A stretch of DNA of 64,000 nucleotides from positions 1 through 64,000 of the forward strand of contig NW_020312109.1 of NCBI RefSeq assembly GCF_002999335.1. The letters are read 5' to 3'. The notes under the pieces are model-generated. The model ran no database searches. It was not told the DNA's origin and was given only the letters and a program-made list of their open reading frames with translations. This document shows, in pieces, positions 1-11,840 of this stretch. The first letter of the stretch is position 1. Every line of letters begins with the position of its first letter. The DNA is from Cyclospora cayetanensis (lineage: Eukaryota > Apicomplexa > Conoidasida > Eucoccidiorida > Eimeriidae). Both the position numbers and the translations under genes were made by a program.

Positions 1-110
1 TAAGATTTTGAATAAAAACGTGTTCTGATCGTAGATACATTTATAACAACGTGGACATTTCCACTACTGGGTTTGCGTTTGGGGTTTATTTTGGTAGAGT
101 CAGAAAGTGT

Positions 111-112
<2 letters not shown>

Positions 113-154
<42 letters not shown>
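113..154. repeat. (GT)n microsatellite
   Basis: An uninterrupted run of about 21 GT units lies directly before a copy of the dispersed repeat that starts near 150. The valine/cysteine-rich frame crossing it is a by-product of the dinucleotide repeat and is not a gene. Confidence 0.95.
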
Positions 155-156
<2 letters not shown>

Positions 157-330
157 GATGCTATGTCCACCCAACTGAACTATTTCGAGCACTTACTGAG
201 TACACCCGCCTAGCTGTCCCTCCCCCGTTACATCAAAAATTATGAGGGGCGATCATGCGAGATTTTCATTGGAAAACACTCAGTAGCTTTCTACTAAGTT
301 TGTATTCGGTCTAAAGGTAAATTTACCCTC
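150..330 (+). repeat. dispersed repeat family, copy 1
   Basis: This copy shows the family landmarks in order. They are a GT-rich head followed by TTAGATGCTATG, a TACACCCGCCTAGCTGTCCCTCCCCC block, GAGGGGCGA, then GGAAAACACTCAGTAGCTTTC and TTGTATTCGGTCTA. The same ordered landmarks recur near 10.1, 13.9, 23.9, 31.5, 37.7, 50.3 and 54.8 kb, and inverted near 51.4 kb. It has no coding capacity and its nature is unknown. Confidence 0.6.
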
Positions 331-811
331 AGGAAGCGTTACTGTTGCGTCTTCATGTACCGAACTATGTATACTGTACTGTGCGATAAAAATGAAGAAT
401 GCACTCTAAGCAGTCTAGTTCTTAACAAAATAATGCTGGCGGAGTAAAACACGTCTAAGTGTAGAAGCTTGGCTCGCGAAGAACTCGCCCTTGATAAAAG
501 AAAAGTGGTTGCGTGTTTCCAACTGTTCCGCAGGTGGGTCCGCGTAACGCTCATTGGCGTATTCCTCAATAGGAAAAATACACAAACCTTTGCGCATATA
601 GTCTTAGGTGTAGATCCATAACGGTCGTTCAGGCTTCGCATTGGAGCAGCAGAAAGCCCCAAAGCCCCACATTTGCAGTTGAGTTGACTGCGGCCCTAGG
701 ACGCCACGGGAGTCCTTTGTAGTGTGTTGTGAGGAAATTTCTCACTCCCCTTCCGAATCTTTCTTGCGGCTGACATCTTTGTTCCGTTCATTTCTCTCTA
801 AGGCCTCGAAA

Positions 812-2289
812 ATGGCAAAGAGGACGAAGAAGGTACTCAGGACGGCACCCTGTTCCTTGTTTCCTCCCCTCAGCCTCATCCGTAGCAGTTTTGTGTAGAA
901 GGCAGCGGCGTATTTGCAGCAGCTCCTGTAGGTCGTAAAGATCTCCATTTCTCTGGTTGATTTCTTCTGAGGGGGTTTTCTGTGCTCGACAGATTGCGGC
1001 ATTGGAAGTGGTTTCCTTTAGCCCATTGCTCGGTACTGCCCCTGCCTCGGCGGCTGCCTGTTGGAGCGCCGACAGAGACATCGTTAGCTTTTATTATGAA
1101 AAAAAGCGTTCTCCGCGAATTCTGTGCCTATCTCGATGCCCTAAGCTGTGCCATCCTTGAATCCTGTGGAGGCAGATAGGCCTGAGTTGGGCTGGTGTGG
1201 GGCATGGCAATGGGCAGCCTTCATGTGAGGGGAAATGCAAATATATCATCTGCTTTGTAAAGGCAAATATGATGCGGGAAGGCAGGGGAGCTCAAATACG
1301 GCCCCACTCGCCAATAAAAACTTTGGATTGGGACCTAACCATACTTCTTTCGTATTGACGTGTTCCTATGCATTGTATTTGCTCGTGCTGTACACTTTCA
1401 TCAAGCTGACGTATTGTGCCTGCTTTGCACACAAACGGCTCTCTCCAAGAGCCGGGAGGGGGCCCTTCGCTTAGTGTGAAATCCCCTCTCGGTTCCAACG
1501 GGGAGCGAAATAGAGGGGTTTCCTGTCTGCTGGCCCTTTTGAGGTCTCCCGTTTTTCTGTGGGAGTCCTCGTACAGTGCCTGTTATACAACTTGTTTTCC
1601 TTTGTATTGGTTACTAGCACTTTTGCTTTCAGAAGGACGTTCGTTGTGTTTTGAGGAACGGATTCGAGGCAGAATGACGCACAAATAAGGCGTTTCATCC
1701 CTCCCAAGACAGCGTATACCTGACGATTGCATGTGAACTGCATCGTTTATCATTTGGGTGTATGTGCAGGTCGGCGTCGTGGGGAAGTACGGCACGCGCT
1801 ACGGTGCGTCCCTTAGGAAAGTTGTTAAGAAAATTGAGCTTCAGCAGCACGCCAAATATACGTGCCCCTTCTGCGGCAAGGTGAGCCTGGTGGCCCTAGC
1901 TTTCGCTTTACCACATAATCGCGTTTTTGCCTTTGTAATTCTTCTTTCATGACCCTTTCCCCTTCAGCCGGGTGCAAGGGCATTCGGGTGTACAAGCACT
2001 TTTTTCTGTAGTGAGCCCCATGCCCGAATACCCCTTTCCTGCTGGCTGGGCTGATTTGAACGCCACCGGTGCGTGCTCTTAGTCTGACAAAGTGATTTGG
2101 AATACGCGCAATTGCTTTGTATGTTGCTTGCTGCAGATGGGCGTGAGGAGGCAAGCTGTGGGGATTTGGCATTGCCGCGGCTGTTCGAAGACGATGACTG
2201 GTGGCGCCTGGACCCTGCAGACGGCGGCTGCTGCCACTGTTCGCTCCACTGTGGTACGCCTCAGGAAGCAGATGGGAGAGTCGAAGTGA
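812..2289 (+). CDS. RPL37A: 60S ribosomal protein eL43 (RPL37A)
   Basis: Structural protein of the large cytosolic ribosomal subunit. It has three exons, 812-832, 1770-1880 and 2137-2289, all joined in phase 0 with GT...AG introns, giving 94 aa, the usual eL43 length. Exon 1 encodes only MAKRTKK, the canonical N-terminus. Exon 2 carries [17 protein letters not shown] and the first half of the zinc ribbon (CPFC). Exon 3 carries the second half (CRGC) in the context [10 protein letters not shown], followed by TMTGGAW. The four cysteines of the C2-C2 zinc finger are intact. A tiny first exon separated by a 937-base intron makes this gene easy to miss with ORF-based prediction. The start is the only ATG giving the conserved N-terminus. 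I am very sure of the identity and confident of all splice sites. Confidence 0.96.
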
Positions 2290-3960
2290 TTTTTTCACTT
2301 CTATTTCGGTGTAATTCAAAATAACAGTTCGGAGTGAGGTGATGCACTGTGTTCGATTTGTCGTCTCCTGTACTGCCACTTTTTTCCTTCCTCGGAACAA
2401 GGAGACCAGAAAGCAGTAACAGGAGGCGATGGAGACGAACACTTGATGGAGAGTGAAACCTGTTCATTTCTTTGCTTCTTATCTTCCAAGTGGAGAAACG
2501 CGGGCGGGGAGCAACATAAGTTTTGAAAATTAGGCACTTTATTGGAAAGCTAGCTACTGAGATTATTACTAGTATGGAGAATGGGCAAATCGCTAGTTGG
2601 CGTAAGATGAATTCTTGAAGTTGAAAGGGAAGCAGACAGGTACTAAGGGTGTGGGACTCGCTGAAGTCAAGAAATCACCGGGTGCTGCAGCAAGGACACA
2701 TCAAAGGTTCTTTCAAGCTCGGAGTGTGTAATGAGTAGATACCTCCTGGATATGCAATGAGGGTTGTAGTGATCGGTTGTTCATTGTGTTCGGCGGTAGT
2801 TTTACGGGGTCCAGGTGGTTTGAGCAGGGCTGCTAGGATGCGCGCGCCCGGCCTGTGTACATGGGGTCCACTTGGTGTTAAAGCTACCATAGATACTCTC
2901 GTCTGTCGGATGTGTTGTTGGGAAAAGGGCACCTGCAGTTGAAGTGGAAGGCGTCTACGAAGATCTGTTAAGTGAACCCTCGGCTGAGGCACGCGTGCTT
3001 GTGGGACTGAAAAAAATTACAGAACTTGCTGTGGTAGCTATACCATGAATAAACAGGAATTATAGCATATTCATTGCAGTTGATAGCAGAAGAATTGCGC
3101 GAACCCGAAGCGTCCGTGCCTTGCAAGCCCTCTGCAGTTGACAGGGTTGCGGTGGCATGGTGTGTAAAGGAAGCCCAGTCGACTACCGCGCATAGTTTTA
3201 CAAAATTCTTCTTAAATATGAATAATAGACTGCCTATAGTCAAAGACTAGGAGAAACAGCTCTTTTCTAGCATAAGGAACCACAGCCCTTGCTCCTCGAT
3301 TCCCTATGCATAGCCATTTTCACAAGTACCACCTTCGTCTGCCTTCTGCCTGCCACCCCGTTTCCATCCTTTCGCAAACGGCAACATAAAAATCGTAATC
3401 TTGCATGCCGGAACATATAAGCTTGCCGATACCTTTCCATTTACCCGCTCGGTGCTCACAAGTAGTTCATCTTTTATTGTGCAGGCGAGTTGTCAACAAG
3501 AGGCAGCGTACCACGAGCAGGGGCCGGACTATTCTGCTGTCCAGATGCTTCATCTAGTAACCCAAAGAGGGGCAGCTGGGAGTTCGTAGCTCCCGCAGCC
3601 AAACGCTAACCACAGGGGCCTCTAGGGGCCCTCTCCAGTACTATCTCTTCCTTGCGTCAACTGTACATTTCTCCTTCCTTTGCTATCGTTCCCTTCTTGC
3701 GTGGTACTTTTGTCTGCGGAAACACGCGCCACGTTTCTTCATGCAGCCTATCCCCCTTGGCCCCCACTGTGCATCGGTTCTCTCCAATCACCCTCACCTT
3801 GCCTGTCTCTCCCTCAGCTGAGCACTTGCTGCTCTTTTATGATCTGTTGAGTCTACCGCTACTATCGGTCTCCAGCTTTTCCTCCTGGGGCACCCCAACT
3901 TAGGGGCAAAACGCAGGAAATCGAGGCGCTGCCGGCTACGTAACACAAGCGCTCGACAAG
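2290..3960. other. intergenic stretch between RPL37A and CAX
   Basis: About 1.7 kb without a supported gene. It should hold the RPL37A 3' UTR and the CAX promoter and 5' UTR. The open frames here (up to 105 codons, e.g. 2675-2992 minus) show no family resemblance and no convincing splice partners. Confidence 0.5.
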
Positions 3961-6900
3961 ATGGTAATGCACAGAGTGCGAGCCACCTCTTATGTGCGGC
4001 GAACTCTATCCCAGCCGATGAACAAACGGAGGGCGACGGCAGCGTTGGCACCCCACGAAGAAGCAGGAGTTATTGGAGGAAGCACCGAGCTTCCAGAGGG
4101 AGGTAAGTCCAAGCTAAACTTGATAGGATTCTTGTTGCCATTGCTGGCTGCTGTTGGTGTTTTCACGCCCCCTTGTTCCACCTATGTGCTTGGGAGGCAC
4201 TTTCTGGAGCTTTCCCACTTGGTGCATCTTATCGTATTTTGTCGTTTCCTCGTCGGACTCTCCTTCCCTGTTGCACGGTCTCCTTGCCTCTTCTAGCGCT
4301 CCCATCTCTCCATGTCAAGTGATTTCTCTCCGTCTGTGCGTTTCACGAGCTACTCCTCCCCATCTTCATTTATGTGCATCCTTAGTTTGTCCACAAACAC
4401 ACTCAACCCGCATCCTTCTTCTCATTCGCCCTCGCCAGAAGCCCATCAAAAGAAGGGCGAGACCTGACAGCACTTCACAACTTCCCAGCACTATTTCACT
4501 CCGCTTTGGTGGCTCTTGCTGCGTTTAATTCTGGCGCAGCAAATATCTTGGGAAGCATTGCTGCTCCTAACCGCCAGCTGCACTTGGGCCTTTTAGCGGA
4601 CGGAGGAAGCAGCTCGCGGCTGAGGGAGATGGGAACCGGCACCATCGAGGAGGAAGGCACTGAAGGGGGCCTCTCTGATGCAGCCTTCTCCTTCACCTTT
4701 AAAGAAGACATTGCGCGGCTCAAGGAGATATGCTTTACAAAGTGAAATGGGGAGATGGAGAGCAACAGCAGATGATAGGCCTATCCCAGACTTCCTGTAT
4801 TTTGTTTTGTTGCTCGTGCTGGCCGTTTTCCCTGTTTCGTTCGAGTCTTGTGATGGCCGCCCTATACTAAATGCAATTCAACTGGAGAGGACTCTCTGTT
4901 CCATTGCATGTGCCAATCACGGCTCCTCTTAGCAAAGGATTGCCGTTGCATATTTCGTGCCAACGTCTTTAGCTTTTTGGATTGTGTGTCTGGGTATTCA
5001 TTGTGCTTACTCGCCTTCCCGATGCTTCTTTTTCCGTGTGTAGCTCGTTTTATGTCTTGTCTCCTCACCTTATGCCTCCTGCGCATTCCAGTTTCGTCCG
5101 CATGCCTCTTTAAAGGCCCGTCTCTCCATCAACACAGTCCCTTGCTGTCTTTTGCCTGCAACATACGATTGTCAGGACCCAGCTGCTGTTGTTTTTTGCT
5201 CCTCTTGGTTTGTGGAGTCAGTTGGGTGGCCTTCCAGTCATTTTCGTCTTCATCTTCAACTTTGCAGCTCTCATTCCTCTTTCTGCCCTCCTTGGGGCCT
5301 TCACTGAGGAACTTTCGCTCCATACGGGAGGTACGCGGGAAGAGAGCCAGTTTCCAGTTACGTAGGTAGACACCCCACGAACGAGTTGCTGAGACAGAAG
5401 GGCCATGAGAAGGATGCTGAGAGAAAGAAGCGAGCGGGAAAAGCGAGGGGGGAGGGGGGCAGAAGGCGAAAGGGAGAGAGGTCACTTCGAAGAAAAACCC
5501 TCGCGGCGGCTCCTTGCGCCTCACGCGATCGGCTAATGGGTGACTGCATATCTGTTCAGAAATAACAGGGGGTCTTCTGAATGCGACGTTTGGCAATGCC
5601 GTGGAGATGATCATGTCCGTCCAGGCACTCCGCATTGTGAGGCTTACAGCTGAGGGTGCAGGGTGTAGGCTTTAATCCACGTCCGCTCAGGCCAGTCAAG
5701 CTGCGCGACGCAACGCATACGGCTGATGCCCTGTAGAGGATTTCGATTAATGTTTCGCTGAGATGTACGGTTTTTATATGGTCCTCGTGGGGGGTTAATG
5801 TTTTAGTAATGTTTCTTGGTATAGTCTGAGTTTGCCTTGCCCCCTGTGCTTCTTGTGTCTACTTGCGTCTGCTGAATGTGTGCATGGTCATCGTGCACCT
5901 TCCACCCTTACGCGCAAGCGTGAAGAGTGTGCAGCAACGCAGTGCGGCATATCAGAGTAGATGCGAACAGAGGGATTGAAACAGTAATGGATGACGAAAG
6001 GGGCCATGTTTTGTAATTCCTTCATATTACGTGTGTTTCTTGTTCGTACCGTGCAAATCTTCTCGTTCACCAGTTGATCTTAACCTCATATACTTCGGTG
6101 CCTTTGCCTTGTTTTATTCCTGATTTCCGTGTGCTGTCTCGCTGTTTCGCGCCCATATGTAGGGTCTGCTTGAGGTGGTCCAGGGCACCCTCCTGGGATC
6201 GATCCTCTCAAACTTACTATTGGTCCTGGGAATGTCTTTCTTCGCTGGCGGTCTACGGCACTATGTTCAAAAATTTAATGAAAAAGGTATAAGGCGCTAG
6301 TTATGGAGGACGAAGGAAGAAAAGGGAGGGCAACAGAGTACATGGAGGGTCGTAGGTAGAAGTTGGAGGGAGAATAGGAGAGTGAACACAAAATAGAGAC
6401 GCACTAGGGGGGGTCGGACCATTGTCTTATTTGCTCCGAAACGATGTAACTGGCCGAGCAGAGGGGTGTAATTTAAGTATGCCTCTTTGGTGATGGCGGT
6501 ATGTGTGTGTGTGTGTGTGTGTCTGTGTGTCTGTGTCTGTGTGTGTATGTGTGTGTGTCTGTGTGTTTGTGTGTGTGTGTCTGTGTGTGTGTGTCTGCTT
6601 CCGTCAATTACCTCCGCTTAGGGGCTACATGCAGCGTTACTCTGCTGCTGCTTTCGTGTATGGGAATTGTCATTCCAACGGTGGCAGCGGTTGACAATGG
6701 GATGCACGGCACATATGATATCCTCATGGTAATTCGACGCATGGGTTGGAAGTGTGATGTGCAATTTGCATGCTGGAGACCGGTCGCTTGTTTGTCTGGC
6801 TGGCAATGGTCCGTGTCTTTCATTCGACCCTACTTATGCTGTTTGGATGCTGCGTTGTTTTAGATAAGTCGAATAACCGCCTTGCTGATAGGGCTAACCT

Positions 6901-9197
6901 ACTGCCTCTTCCTCTTCTTCCAGCTCTATACTCACATAGGCTTGTTCAAGGATGACGCAGATGGTACACACGCCCAGTCTATACGCACTTTTCCTGCATG
7001 GTCACTTATTTTGAAGGGCCCAGATGCAGTAGAGGAGACGGGAGTGGGAAGGAAATGGATTAGAGCTGTTAATACTAGCAGCATGAACAGGCGTACCTAG
7101 GGTTTTAACAGGGAAAATGGAGGTGCAACCGTGCGTATTGTCCCTGGGGTGCCCGTTTCTTGATTTGAGGATGATTGGAAAGCTCCAAAACATATCTGAA
7201 AGCCTCTTCCTCTCGGTTCGAATTTCGATTATACCTGTTCACTTGATTTTTCTGCCCGGTTGATTCCTCCACAAGAGTATGATCGGCGTCCATAAACGTG
7301 CTTTTTCATTTGTGACACAAAGGCTGTAACACATTTGGCTTTGTGATTTACAGAGACAGAAGACTGGCCGATGATGTCCTGGGAAGGAGCAACAACGATG
7401 CTTTTTGTTGTCACTGTTCTGGTCGCTATACACTCAGGTTGGCTGCCGCGCCTGCCCCTCTGCCATACGCTTTTTGCTCTTTTCGCTCCTTCAATGTCTT
7501 ACTGGATCGTGCTCGCTGAGTTCCCTGAGTGTGTGTATGGCCTTGCCGGTGTTCTGTATATCTTTTTCATCCTGATTCGTTATATCCTTACTTTGCTCTT
7601 TCTCGGTTCCCATACCATCTCCTGGTGTGTTATCTGTTCTAATTTGCTGTCTTTATTTTGTTGCTGTGCGTGGAATGAACAGAGTTTCTCGTTTCTTCCA
7701 TTGAGACCGTCGTTGCCGATTACGGCCTCCCCGAGAGTTTCATTGGGGTTATTCTCCTCCCGATTGTTGGTGTGTATGCAATCCCATGTCTAATCCAAAA
7801 ATCTGCGCAGTAGAACACATGCAGTTTTCCCTCTTGAGCTGCAAATGCAAGAAGTGTCCCAGCCCACCTGACTTATTTTTACTCGATGCCTAAGGCATCG
7901 TTCTCCCATCATTCCCCCTATTCTTCCGTAACACGACTGTGTACGTGCATGTCGCTTACTTCGTGCAATGCTGCCTGTATACCCGAGGTGCTACATCTGT
8001 TCAGGAAATGCTGCAGAGCATTTAACAGCAGTCACAGTGGCTATGAAGAACAAGGTCGATTTAGCCATGGGTGTGGCCGTGGGCTCTTCTGCTCAGGTTC
8101 GCCGTTCCCCTATTAGCAGCACAGAAAAACAACTAACGTGTAACTTTCACAGTTTACGATCACTGGGTATTGTTACTTGCTTGAAAGCTTTCACAAGTGA
8201 ATGGCATCCTGTATGGCTAACGTCCCGCCTACCCCGATTCGTGGGCTGCTTCTGATTTGGCTTTGTCGTCTTTTGCCGCAGCAGGCGTATATCCATATGT
8301 ACGCTGTGCGTCTGTTCCTGCAGATAGCCTTGTTCGTCTTCCCCTTCACGGTGTTAGTTGCCTGGGCAATGGGGCAGCCGTTGACGATGGCGGTGCAGCC
8401 TTTGAGTGCCGTCGTGATGCTTCTTTCTGTTTTGGTTGCGATGGGTACGCCCAGCAGAACAAACATCAAACGTTACGCCCCGACCACCGTTTTGCAGAGT
8501 GTTGACACCGAGGGCTCCCTCGTTTCGGCCGTAGTATTGCGTGGAGCTGTTGGAGACTTCAAGGGACCGATGCGCACGAATAATTTAAGAAAACGAGTTG
8601 CATTGCTGTACACCTTTCACAGCAAGAGCAGCAACAAGCCTCCGACATGGTGGGAAAGCAATCTAAAAGTGACACGTGTGGGTTGTCTGTGCTTACCCTG
8701 CTGTGTGGCTGCGTTTAGCGGTAGTGCAGGACGGGGAGAGCAACTGGCTGGAAGGCGTGATGCTTATTGCCGCCTATTTTATTATCTCCGTTGTCTTCTG
8801 GTAATTCGTTTGGCTTTTGCACGAGAACTCCTTACAAGTCAACAAGAAAACAGCTTTGCTGCATTGTGCCTTTTGAGCATCTGTGTCTTCTTCTGCTTCG
8901 GAGGCACATATAGACACTAAAAGGCTTCTCCTTTCAGTTCACCCCATGACGTACGATTTTAAGTGGCATCTTCCAGCGTATCCTGTTTCCGTGCACGTTT
9001 CGTTCCTCTTCCTTTCTTGCTTGAGTCCGTGTCAGCGGAATACCATTTCACGATGCATAAATCATTTTTCATGTGCACCAAACCCCTCCTCTGCCATGTG
9101 CGTTTCATTTCATTTTCCATGTCTGTAATGCTTTATGTGGTGGCTCTGCAGGTTTGATCGACCAGGAACCAAAGCCGCCGTAACAGTTCCCCCTTAA
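3961..9197 (+). CDS. CAX: Ca2+/H+ (cation/proton) exchanger, CAX family
   Basis: Membrane antiporter expected to move Ca2+ (possibly Mn2+ or Mg2+) into acidic compartments in exchange for protons. I rebuilt 13 exons whose phases all agree: 3961-4102, 4540-4741, 5176-5330, 5560-5636, 6163-6286, 6622-6728, 6864-6963, 7354-7437, 7683-7769, 8005-8096, 8324-8444, 8719-8800 and 9152-9197. Together they give 1419 nt, or 472 aa, typical for the family. Both signature repeats are present: [14 protein letters not shown] in exon 4 (first alpha repeat) and [14 protein letters not shown] across exons 9-10 (second). Between them is [19 protein letters not shown] (exon 5), and near the end DGESNWLEG (exon 12). 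About eleven hydrophobic helices are seen. The N-terminal ~120 residues are hydrophilic and less conserved. The start could also be the in-frame ATG at 4018. Intron 5 contains a long TG-rich microsatellite. Confidence 0.93.
6501..6598. repeat. (TG)n-rich microsatellite in CAX intron 5
   Basis: Roughly 100 bases of TG with scattered CTG and TTG interruptions, between CAX exons 5 and 6. The Cys/Val-rich frames running through it are artefacts of the repeat. Confidence 0.95.
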
Positions 9198-10791
9198 AAT
9201 GCTAGAAATATGTTTGTTTTCCTTCTCCTTTGTTTTGTTTGTCTTTTTCGCTTTTCCGTTCTCTTCATATTCCTGATGTTCGATATTTGCGTTTTATTTC
9301 AAAGGATACGAACTGCCGGCAGCCTGATGATGGCGCCAGCTTTCTCCTTCCTCTCAGAGCAATTCGATACAAGGGAATAACTAGGCATTACGCGAAAAGA
9401 TAAATATATGCAGAACAAGAAGCAGAAGGACATTGAGGGGCTAACAAACGAACCAGTTTACGTGTCAGCAGACACTTCGACAGGTAACAGAGGGGTGAGC
9501 GTGTTCAGCGATAGCCACTTGGAAGAACACGAGCAACTTTTGTTTACCTGCTTCTTTGGCAGCGAACCCATGAGAAATCTACACGCGAGATGAGATGCGT
9601 AAAGAAGGGATAGAACGGAAGGGCATTTAGCTTCCATTAGATGAAGCACGGTTTAAAAGGTCGAGTTGTCAGAACATCTGAAGCCAGTGAATAAGCACAT
9701 TTCGTGTTAGGGTGTGGAATAAACATGGCCGGTGTGGTCATACGCAGGTGCGAAGTTCTCACACTACCTGCTAGTTGCTTAGTAATGATTCTAGGAATAA
9801 CCTGCATTGTGTTGTGGCTGTGGCACTTCCACGCTTCTTCCAATGTTGAACTTTGCTACTGTAGTTTTGTGCCTAGAGGACGAATCAGGAATGAGGCCCT
9901 GAAGAGGATAGCACATATTTGGTGGTTGCGTCGCCACTAGCTTTGTAGCGGGCTAAGCAACACATTGAGCATATTCTAACCACTCGAGTCGTGCGTAGAT
10001 ATTGGTGAACTAGCTGGTCATGACTATTTTGTTTGCAGAGTGTCGTACGCTAGGTAAAAGAAAGCGCAATGATGTGTGCGTGTGCGCTAGATGCTGTGCA
10101 ACTGGGTGTCAGTGCATTGCATACACGTTTCAGGAACTTTGAGGGGCGCGACGGGGGTGAATGGGAGACTATTCCGCAAGGCACTCATAACTTGTTGTTC
10201 GTACTGACTCTAGATTCAAGTGTATTCCTACAGAAGCTTTAGGTGGGGCGGTGCCAACTCTGTTTCTGCATTGTTGCAATCTCACGTTCGGCTGCAACTA
10301 GCGTCTGCCACTTAAATTAGCATTGTGAGCTCGCGGTGACAGGATACTGCAACTACAATAACATGTAATAGACCAGATTATCGTGTATCTCTTTCATTGC
10401 ACACTATAGAAACACCTCAGCTACAACTGAAAGCCTCCGAACGAAGAAAAAGCATCCAGCATAAAATCCCGAAGGGCCCACGGACAGGTTCTTAATTTCC
10501 TACGTGTTGACCAGGCCGCAGTTGTTTGCAGCGGCGGGCGAAATGTGCAGGTTTTTCGCTTGTTGGAAAGCAAAACTTCTGCCGCATCGAGTTCGCTCGT
10601 ATCTGGTGGCTACCTACTGTCTTCAGGTTGTTTAGTGATAGTACTATTAAGCACTTCGCACACGCGCTCGGCACGAAGGTGTCAGCTCCTCCAACGATGA
10701 AGTTGCCATTTACCGGATTTCTGACGGTAATGTTTAGGTGTTTATCAACAAAAAACGCCAAAATACAGATGGGAGCAGCGGCAGAGAAAAT
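9198..10791. other. intergenic stretch downstream of CAX
   Basis: About 1.6 kb with no supported gene. It contains the CAX 3' UTR and a copy of the dispersed repeat at about 10070-10240. Short open frames at 9408-9593 and 9704-9940 have no recognisable features. Confidence 0.5.
10070..10240 (+). repeat. dispersed repeat family, copy 2
   Basis: Begins with GATGTGTGCGTGTGCGC and TAGATGCTGTGCAACT. It continues with GAGGGGCGCGACGGGGG, GCAAGGCACTCATAACTTG and a GTACTGACTCTAGATTCAAG tail. The landmark order is the same as in the other copies. Non-coding. Confidence 0.6.
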
Positions 10792-10870
10792 GACAGAAGT
10801 GGGGTTCGAACCCACGCCCTTTCGGACTGCGGCCTTAACGCAGCGCCTTAGACCACTCGGCCATCCTGCC
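10792..10870 (-). tRNA. tRNA-Leu (anticodon AAG)
   Basis: Read on the minus strand, the 79-nt sequence folds as a type II tRNA. It has a 7-bp acceptor stem GGCAGGA/TTCTGTC with two G-U pairs, a D arm beginning GCCGAGTGGTCTAAGGC, anticodon stem CTGCG/CGCAG with loop TTAAGGC (anticodon AAG, reads CUU), a long variable arm and T arm GTGGG-TTCGAAC-CCCAC. These are the hallmarks of eukaryotic tRNA-Leu. No intron is present. The internal A and B boxes are intact, so it should be transcribed by RNA polymerase III. Confidence 0.95.
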
Positions 10871-11840
10871 AGTAGCTGGCCAGCGAAACAACGGTAGAAC
10901 GCAATTGCTGAAAATCATTGCGAACTAGTCCTCGCTTTTAGTAAACGTCTCTACAAATCTAGATAAGAGGTAGTCACATTGCTATAATGAATTGTTCTGC
11001 TATTCAGCGCAGTGCACGGGAGCTGTGGGGCTCGCCACAACGGTGTTCCCTATTTGTCAGTTGTTTATAAGAATTGTAGCAGCGAACGTACACGTATTTC
11101 TAAGTATAACAAGTGATGCTAGGAAGCTATTGGTTTCTATACCAACCGAGTATAGATCCCTATTAGGAAGATGTGGCGCTACAAGCTTTCCTGAGACGCT
11201 CAGTACGGGGAATCCTTTGAAATAGCAACCACCAAGGATGACTTGAGGCTTTCTAATTGTGAATAAGTCTATACCATGCTGCATGCTCTCCTTTTGCTCT
11301 TTTCCCTGCTTGCAGAAGCACACTGCTCCTGTTCATGAGTCTCCACTCGGGGTACTGCGAGCGGATCAATAATAATGCCTCCCGATCCTTCTAGATGAAG
11401 GCCTGCGGCGTTATCCCAACAGTACACGTAATCCCTTCCCCGCTACTCCCAAGCCTTAAACCCTGTGCTCTAATTCCTTTGTCCTCTGGGGGCCCATCGT
11501 TTCCGTGGAGGACTCTGGAAGAAGCAAGAAGGAGGGCATTGCTTTCTTTCTGATGGTGTTAGAACTGCGGTGTCACATTTCTAATTCTATCTTCATAGCG
11601 TGTTTCAATGTATCTACGTCCTCAATTAAATAACAGCTGAATCGCCTCTAGCATCGCTGCCAAAAGTCGCTAGAGAGGTTACTCATCACAAGCAACAGCT
11701 CTGCCGGCTTTCGGGTGTAGGCGCACCCAGAGTTGGACACATTTGGGGACTTCAAGAGTGCCAATGCATCTGGTAGTCATTCCCTTGTCCGTCACACTCC
11801 CATAAATTTAGCTGACTCGTCGGACTGTCTGACACCACGT
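10871..11840. other. intergenic stretch between tRNA-Leu and the FUN14 gene
   Basis: About 970 bases with no recognised coding or RNA gene. It probably contains the FUN14 gene 3' UTR on its right side. Nothing else was recognised. Confidence 0.5.

Larger units (their letters stand above)
1..811. other. intergenic stretch upstream of RPL37A
   Basis: Apart from the GT microsatellite and dispersed repeat copy 1, I see no supported gene. Short open frames of 60-107 codons lack family resemblance. The last few hundred bases should contain the RPL37A promoter and 5' UTR, including the pyrimidine-rich TTCATTTCTCTCT just before its ATG, as is common for ribosomal protein genes. Confidence 0.5.

Noticed and set aside
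6501..6863. Cys/Val-rich + strand frame through the TG microsatellite
   Set aside because: The frame crosses an intronic dinucleotide repeat; only 6622-6728 is exonic, as CAX exon 6.
10792..10870. tRNA-derived SINE instead of a tRNA gene
   Set aside because: All tRNA arms are intact, both ends pair correctly and no repeat body follows it. The dispersed repeat copies do not contain this sequence.
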